From the NCBI GenBank assembly GCA_009746045.1, contig RPFO01001415.1, forward strand, positions 64,001-110,487: 46,487 nt of DNA, written 5' to 3'. Every line of letters begins with the position of its first letter. Within the stretch, counting starts at the first letter, position 1. This stretch comes from Mesostigma viride (taxonomy: Eukaryota; Streptophyta; Mesostigmatophyceae; Mesostigmatales; Mesostigmataceae). The notes beneath the pieces are model-generated. The model was given only the letters and a program-made list of their open reading frames with translations, made no database searches and was not told where the DNA came from. Positions 41,407 to 46,487 of this stretch are shown here, one piece after another. The translations under genes were made by a program, and so were the position numbers.

Positions 41407-42648
41407 TGCTCTGGGACGCTCTACATATGGGCTGTACTTGCTCGCGCTCGCGTCCCCACTCCCCTGATTACCGTCATCCGCACACTGTATGAGGGGTCGA
41501 CCACTTCGGTGCGCACTCAACACGGCTGTACCCCGCCATGCCCACTGCAGACCGGCGTCTGGCAGGGTTGCGTCCTGTCGCCGTACCTGTTTATTATTGT
41601 AGTGGATTATGTTATGCGCCAGGCACGTGCTCGCTTTGCTAGCATTGCAGGCCGTGCCCCTGGCCTAGCGATCACGAATGAGCTTGGAGAAGGGGAGCCG
41701 ACCAACAAGCAGAATTTACTAGCTGACCTCATTTGTGCCGACGACATCACGCTCATCGAGAAGCCGGAGTCTGCCCAACTTTGGCTGGACTGCCTGGCGC
41801 TCGAGGCTCGGGCGGTCGGTCTAGAAATCAGCCCGGCCCAAAACGGAGGCCCTGGCCATCGGCATGGCAGGGCCCCCAACCACACTCCGCCTCTTAGACG
41901 ACACCGAGGTCAACTACCCTACTTCAGGCTGCTTCAAGTGGCTCGGCAGTTGGCTTCCCGACTGCGAGGATCGCGACCTGACGACACGGATCGGCATGGC
42001 GTGGGCGCAACTCCATGACCACCGCCGCTGGTGGAGTAACCCCGCCCTACCCCGGATCGTCAAGCGTGACCTCTTCAAGGTCGTCATTCTGACGACCCTG
42101 ACCTGCGGCGCCGAGACCTGGACTCTGACGCAGGAGCTGGAGCAACGACTCGACGGCAACGTCACCAAGATGCTGCGCAAGGCCCTTTACATCCCCTTTG
42201 GTTTGCACATTAGTAATGCGGATTTGTACACTGGTTTGCCCTATGTTTCCCACATTATTATTAGGCACAGGCGCCTGGGTCTAGCCGGGCACCTGGCCCG
42301 CACAGATCAGGGAGACACATCAGATATAGACTAGCTGGCACCAAGCCCGCCCAGCCTGGGCGATATGTCCTCACCTGGCGTGCCCCAGGCCGCGCGCGGC
42401 AGGGCCGCCACCCGTGGACTTTTCGTGATAGACTCGGCATGGACATGTGCTACACTAGACGTGACGGGCTCACACCCGGGCAGCCTCCTGGTTTGTCTGT
42501 AATATGGAGGCAGATGATACGCAAGGATAGATGGCAAGTAGTGATGAAGGAGACCACCCCCAAGTCTGTGGGGGCTCCACGTGTGACCGCGTATGGCATT
42601 CATAGCGATTCGTGCCGCGGTGCCCACAACCCTGTAACTAGGACCTAG
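41407..42648 (+). pseudogene. 5'-truncated second LINE copy (RT and C-terminal part)
   Basis: The homology begins inside the RT at LWDALH-like sequence. It continues through GVWQGCVLSPYLF, CADD at 41734-41745 (Cys in place of the Tyr of YADD), KPESAQLWLDCLALEARAVG, GSWLPDCEDRDLTTRIG and IIRHRRLGLAGHLARTDQ. Frame breaks occur near 41460, near 41840 and near 42325. It lies head-to-head with the minus-strand LINE and has clearly diverged from it. AATT-rich tracts flank it (41360-41393 and 42730-42746). 5' truncation is typical of LINE insertion. Confidence 0.85.
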
Positions 42649-43100
42649 ATAGCTTACACCATCCATTCCATCCCATGTTCCCCTCCCTCTGACGACTTAT
42701 GCTCACGTGACGCAGTCACGTGTCTATTGGTTAATTAATTAATTAACTGCGCAGGATGTAAGAATATGCGTGAACCTTTGCGAAAAGGTTTGTTAAGTAT
42801 AAGCAGTAGCTTGTACAACTTAGAACCGGCGCGCACGGAAGGCATGCATGGGGTCGAAACCTCGTGCATGGGGACAGTGCCGAGCAGCCGGGATTATTTG
42901 GGAGGATCCGCCGGGGCACCGGTCGGACCTAATTAATTAATTGCCTCGCGAGGTAGATATCGAACCTTCCCGGGATTAATATCGAATCAGTAATTCCATA
43001 TTGAATCAGTAATTCGATATCGATCGAATTAGTAATTCGATGGGGAAGTTAAGCTCTAACTAGTTAGGGAGCCGCTTAAGATTTCGCCCCCAATGCGCAA
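42649..43100. other. No gene seen; AATT runs and an AATCAGTAATTCGAT repeat
   Basis: The interval holds (TTAA)n near 42730 and 42931, and three loose copies of ATCGAATCAGTAATTCGAT at about 42980-43041. No open frame resembles a protein. A GGGTCGAAACCTC segment near 42850 resembles a tRNA B box, but no cloverleaf can be drawn. Confidence 0.5.
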
Positions 43101-43256
43101 GGAAGGAAGGAAGGAAGGAAGGAAGGAAGGAAGGAAGGAAGGAAGGAAGGAAGGAAGGAAGGAAGGAAGGAAGGAAGGAAGGAAGGAAGGAAGGAAGGAA
43201 GGAAGGAAGGAAGGAAGGAAGGAAGGAAGGAAGGAAGGAAGGAAGGAAGGAAGGAA
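43101..43256. repeat. (GGAA)n microsatellite
   Basis: About 39 uninterrupted GGAA units. The minus-strand FLPS-repeat frames are artefacts of it. Confidence 0.97.
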
Positions 43257-43574
43257 CACAACGGTATGAAAGTGCCAAAAAATGCCCTTATTATAAGCCC
43301 TACATGGAGCAAATTGAGTCCAAACATGCTAGATATTGGTAGGCAGCATGTCCAGGACACCAGTAGAAGGAATTTGACTTTCCAGAATTTTCCGACATCG
43401 GTTGGTCTATTTTTGGCATGTCTATTTTTAGCAACTTTCCAGATTTTAATATAAACAAACTTGTAAACAAATACCATTTAGTATGCAAATAAAGAGCTCC
43501 TGGCCTGGCTATTTGCAGGTAGGCTAATGCTCATGTCTACCAACTGTGCACCAGGTCCCATGGTCTGATCTGAC

Positions 43575-44245
43575 CTCATTTGGTGACAAACTGCCACCAA
43601 ATGCTAGCAAAAACGCACTGTTTCACCACATCTCATTGCAGTTTCCATAGAAGATGTGTTCAGTCGAGGCTGGAAATTTGCAATCACATTGCACATCATA
43701 AATGTAGACATGGCACAAAAAATCAGGTCCATCGTACTGTATTTGGTAACAAAATGCCACCAAATGCTAGCAAAAATGTGCGTTTTTCGCGTTTTTTAGA
43801 CACATTTCATGACAGTTTTCATACAAGATGTGCTCAGTTGGGGCTGGAAACTTGCAAGCATATTAAATATCATCATTGTAGACATTGCACAAAAATCAGC
43901 AGGTCCGTTGTACTTCATTCATTGACAGCTCGCTACCAAATGTGAGCAAAATGTGCGTTTTTTGCATTTCCGCCACATTTCTTGCAGTTTCCCATGCCAG
44001 ATGTGCTCAGTTGAGGCTGAAAACAAGCGCGCATGTTAATCATCATCATTTCAGACATTGCACAAAACTTCAGGTCCATCAAGTGTCATTGGGTTCACTG
44101 GTCCATGCAACACCTGCCAGTTTCCAGCTAATCACTCAACCTTGGATGCAAAGTTCTTTTGTAACGGTATGGCCAACTCCCACCAACTGTGTTGCTAACT
44201 GTTCAGACCTTGCACAGATAATATAACACAACTTTTGTGACACAA
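43575..44245. repeat. Degenerate tandem repeat of about 170 bp, 4 copies
   Basis: Units begin near 43575, 43742, 43916 and 44085. They share ACCAAATG(C)TAGCAAAAA, a CGTTTTT(C)GC segment, GTTTCCATA(G/C)AAGATGTG, CAGTTGGGGCTGGAAAC and GTAGACATTGCACAAAA, with increasing divergence. No coding capacity is evident; it looks like an old satellite or transposon-internal repeat. Confidence 0.8.
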
Positions 44246-44249
44246 GACA

Positions 44250-45140
44250 AAGATATATGAATAGATGAACAGTGGCTAGACATGGCTGTATATATGTGTC
44301 CATGCTCAGGCAATTTTCAAGTAGGGGCTTGTTAGACATAAGAACTGCCAGCTGTCACGTTCGCTAGCATGATCAGTTCAAACCCACAGCATGCACGGTA
44401 GTCGCAAACTCAGCTTGGCAATGTAATAATCTAATCATGCCAGGCATCTTGGCCGTCGGCATGGCTTGCGATGTGTTTTGTGCGCCTTGATTCGGTAGCA
44501 GCACATCCCTTGGCAACCGGCCCGCCTGACTAAGGTTGCCACACATGGTCCTCTGCATCACCATGGATGTCCCCATGTCCCTGTCTCTGTTATAGGGGTT
44601 CACGTTGCTGGCAAGCAGCTTCCAAGTTGGACTAGATCTCCTCAGCCAGCGCTGTGGTGCATAGCCAGACAGCTCATACACTGCTCAGTTGCTACCTCGA
44701 GGTTGCCGGCTTGAAATGTGCCACCAAAAAGGACTGCACTTGGCCGCCATCATACCTAGCATGAAGAAGCCACTGCACAACCCCGGTGAGCCGCTTGGCC
44801 ACCATATACCGCAGTTGTCTTCAACAGATAGTGCAAGGCCAATGGCCTCTTCACAGGCGCATGCCTTGTGCTCATGCTCTTGCTCTGGCCCTTGTCAGCA
44901 TGAGATGCATGCCCTTGCATGCTTCACCATGTTTCTCCAAGCCATCCGTGACTACTTGCTTCAGAATGTCATTCAACTCCTGCACGTCCTCAGCCAGACT
45001 GTCAAACTAGCTGGTGCCCCATCCCTCACTTTGGTGAGGACTGCGATTCTGGCTAGCAGCTTAGCGATCGTGCGTGGTTGTGCCTGAGTTTCTGGGTGAG
45101 TGGCAGTGGCATTGGAGCAAGAGGTGTTGAGCATGTGCGT
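44250..45140. other. No clear gene; one coding-like minus-strand segment
   Basis: Around 44870-45010 the minus strand reads SLAEDVQELNDILKQVVTDG followed by LEKHGEACKGMHLM, which is coding-like in composition. It has no start, and the surrounding frames are broken. It may belong with the trace at 45317-45790 as parts of one decayed element or gene. No family was recognised. Confidence 0.35.
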
Positions 45141-45316
45141 GTGTCTATCCTCTTGACAAACAACCCCTCGCACCCCTGACATTGAGGAGTTTGGCCATGT
45201 GCCAGGTTGCCAGAATTCCGCAAACATGCATCATAGGGAAATAAAGGATGGCTGGTTGTGCACACGACATGAGAAAACAAAACACACATACCTCAGGAGG
45301 GCAGGCTTGGGTTGCT

Positions 45317-45790
45317 TCATTGGCGCTGGTTGCAGCGTGCGTAATAATAGCCCGCCATTGGCTCATCCACCGTGCCCTTGGCCAGCACGCACAGCCTGAA
45401 CTGCATGAACTGCATGGATGCGGCCATCCAGGATGCCCTCTGCTCATCATTCAGGGGTGAAGGCAGCTTGGGTGCTGGCGTGTAAGGCAGCTTGGGTGCT
45501 GGCGTGCAAGGCAGCTTGTGCATCAGTGTTTGCCGCCCGGCCGTGTGGCAGCACAGGTAGCTGGCCTAGCCCGGCCACTGTCCTCTCTCCGCTCTCACGC
45601 AATATGCCACCCTCTCCACAAACCATGACAGTTCTCATGTGCATGCATGTCTTAAGATGCTTGTTGAAGGCAGATGCTTTCAGCTTAGAGATGGTGGGCA
45701 CGTATGCAGTGGGTTTATGGACTCACAAGCATGTGAAGCCATCAGCATCCAAGAAAGCCACCAATTGCTTCTGGTTTTCCATCAATCTTC
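45317..45790 (-). pseudogene. Degenerate coding-like segment, unidentified
   Basis: Minus-strand fragments in different frames read MTWLTTKIDGKPEAIGGFL, then YVPTISKLKASAFNKHLKTC and MVCGEGGILRESGER, then LNDEQRASWMAASMQFMQF and LCVLAKGTVDEPMAGYYYA. Stops and frame changes separate them. A 24-bp repeat (AAGGCAGCTTGGGTGCTGGC, about 2.5 copies, 45460-45518) lies inside. This looks like a decayed gene or transposon ORF; the alternative is a multi-exon gene whose introns I cannot place. Confidence 0.4.
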
Positions 45791-45902
45791 GTGGTCAACC
45801 ATGTCATGCAACATTACTTGCCGTGAGCACAATGCCAATAAATTGCAGCATGTACAACTAGAGCAAAGCAACAGCTTTGTGATCCATAGCCCTGCCTGCA
45901 AA

Positions 45903-46487
45903 TCATTGCCATCGGCGGCAATAGCGCTGCAAGGCTGCCAGCCAGCCCGTAATATCTTGCCCGCAATCCGTCATGCAACCTCCTAATATCCGTGTGAAGA
46001 ATTCCTTGACATCCCTAGCCTCTAAGGTAACCTGTACGTCGCTGATGTGAAGAAAAGGCTCGCCATGAAACCGTAGCTCGCTATACGATTCATGACGCAC
46101 TCCCGTAAGATAAGAAGATGACCAAAAGAGAAACTCCGGAGATGGGGAACTGGTAACATATTCATCCGTGACAAGGTCAGGGCTTCAACAAGGAGTGAAT
46201 TCGCCCGTAGATATGAGGGAACATACCGCTCGGAGGTATCCATGTCTGCCTTGCGCTTGATGTCTGTTTCGCACACCCCGCCGCAGAAAGTCGTTCCGGC
46301 ATTCACCTGCTGACCGCAGTTTGTGCATGTCCAGAGGCTGATAAAAGCCCCAACATCGTGGGCGTCTTTAGAGTCCACAAAGCCTGCATTAAACATGAAG
46401 TTCGGGCAAACGCAGATATATACGAAGTATGGGTCTGCCAAGCCTGACGCAGCCTTGAAATTGGTCGGAAATATGCGGTAGCTCAGA
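45903..46487 (-). CDS. Unidentified protein, 3' part, with zinc-ribbon-like motif (runs off right edge)
   Basis: Open from the window edge to near 46226, reading FVDSKDAHDVGAFISLW and then CTNCGQQVNAGTTFCGGVC. The Cys pairs (CX2C, then CX3C) could bind zinc. At 46226/46225 GAGCG|GTATG is a plausible donor. Removing 46225-46182 (44 nt, ending TTGAAG) restores frame into PDLVTDEYVTSSPSPEF, FHGEPFLHISDVQVTLEARD, VKEFFTRILGGCMTDCGQ and a stop at 45903. The intron could instead be a frameshift in a decayed gene. It could belong to a transposable element. No function is assigned. Confidence 0.5.

Noticed and set aside
42835-42905. Possible tRNA or SINE around GGGTCGAAACCTC
   Set aside because: There is no matching A box at the right distance and no cloverleaf or acceptor stem.

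Overview
This is nuclear DNA of an intron-rich eukaryote, most likely a green alga (Viridiplantae; chlorophyte or prasinophyte grade). The encoded SEC31 and USO1/p115 proteins read most like their plant orthologues. Exons are GC-rich with G/C-ending codons, introns are long and packed with tandem repeats, and a TGTAA pentamer (the usual chlorophyte polyadenylation signal) follows the USO1 stop. The species cannot be named from the sequence alone.

Layout. (1) 1-8521, minus strand: the 5' two thirds of a SEC31 gene (COPII outer coat). Eight exons were reconstructed, giving about 971 residues; the C-terminus lies beyond the left edge. Position 1-1065 is a 39-bp minisatellite. (2) 8522-9622: a 1.1-kb region shared between two divergent start codons. 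(3) 9623-36507, plus strand: a complete USO1/p115 vesicle-tether gene. It has 26 exons with matching splice phases throughout, a 2967-nt CDS and 988 residues, spread over 27 kb. Its introns hold most of the repeats: a 0.7-kb G-rich array, a 1.5-kb GGAT/GGGT array, a 1-kb 23-bp array, and a probable non-autonomous DNA transposon at 30518-31285. (4) About 36640-41346, minus strand: a decayed L1-like non-LTR retrotransposon (ORF1 plus APE/RT ORF2) lying tail-to-tail against USO1. (5) About 41407-42648, plus strand: a 5'-truncated second LINE copy. (6) 42650-46487: microsatellites, a degenerate 170-bp repeat, weak coding traces, and at the right edge the 3' part of an unidentified minus-strand gene with a zinc-ribbon-like motif.

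How the genes relate. SEC31 and USO1 are head-to-head and act one after the other in ER-to-Golgi transport: SEC31 builds the COPII cage, and p115 tethers the resulting vesicles to the cis-Golgi. A shared bidirectional promoter is therefore plausible.

The most unusual pattern is in the introns of both genes. Partial copies of exon-intron junctions (an exon edge plus its splice site) recur 55-750 bp away inside the adjoining intron. I find five clear cases, one good short case and two weaker ones. This suggests that introns here grow by local duplication anchored at splice junctions, followed by satellite expansion.
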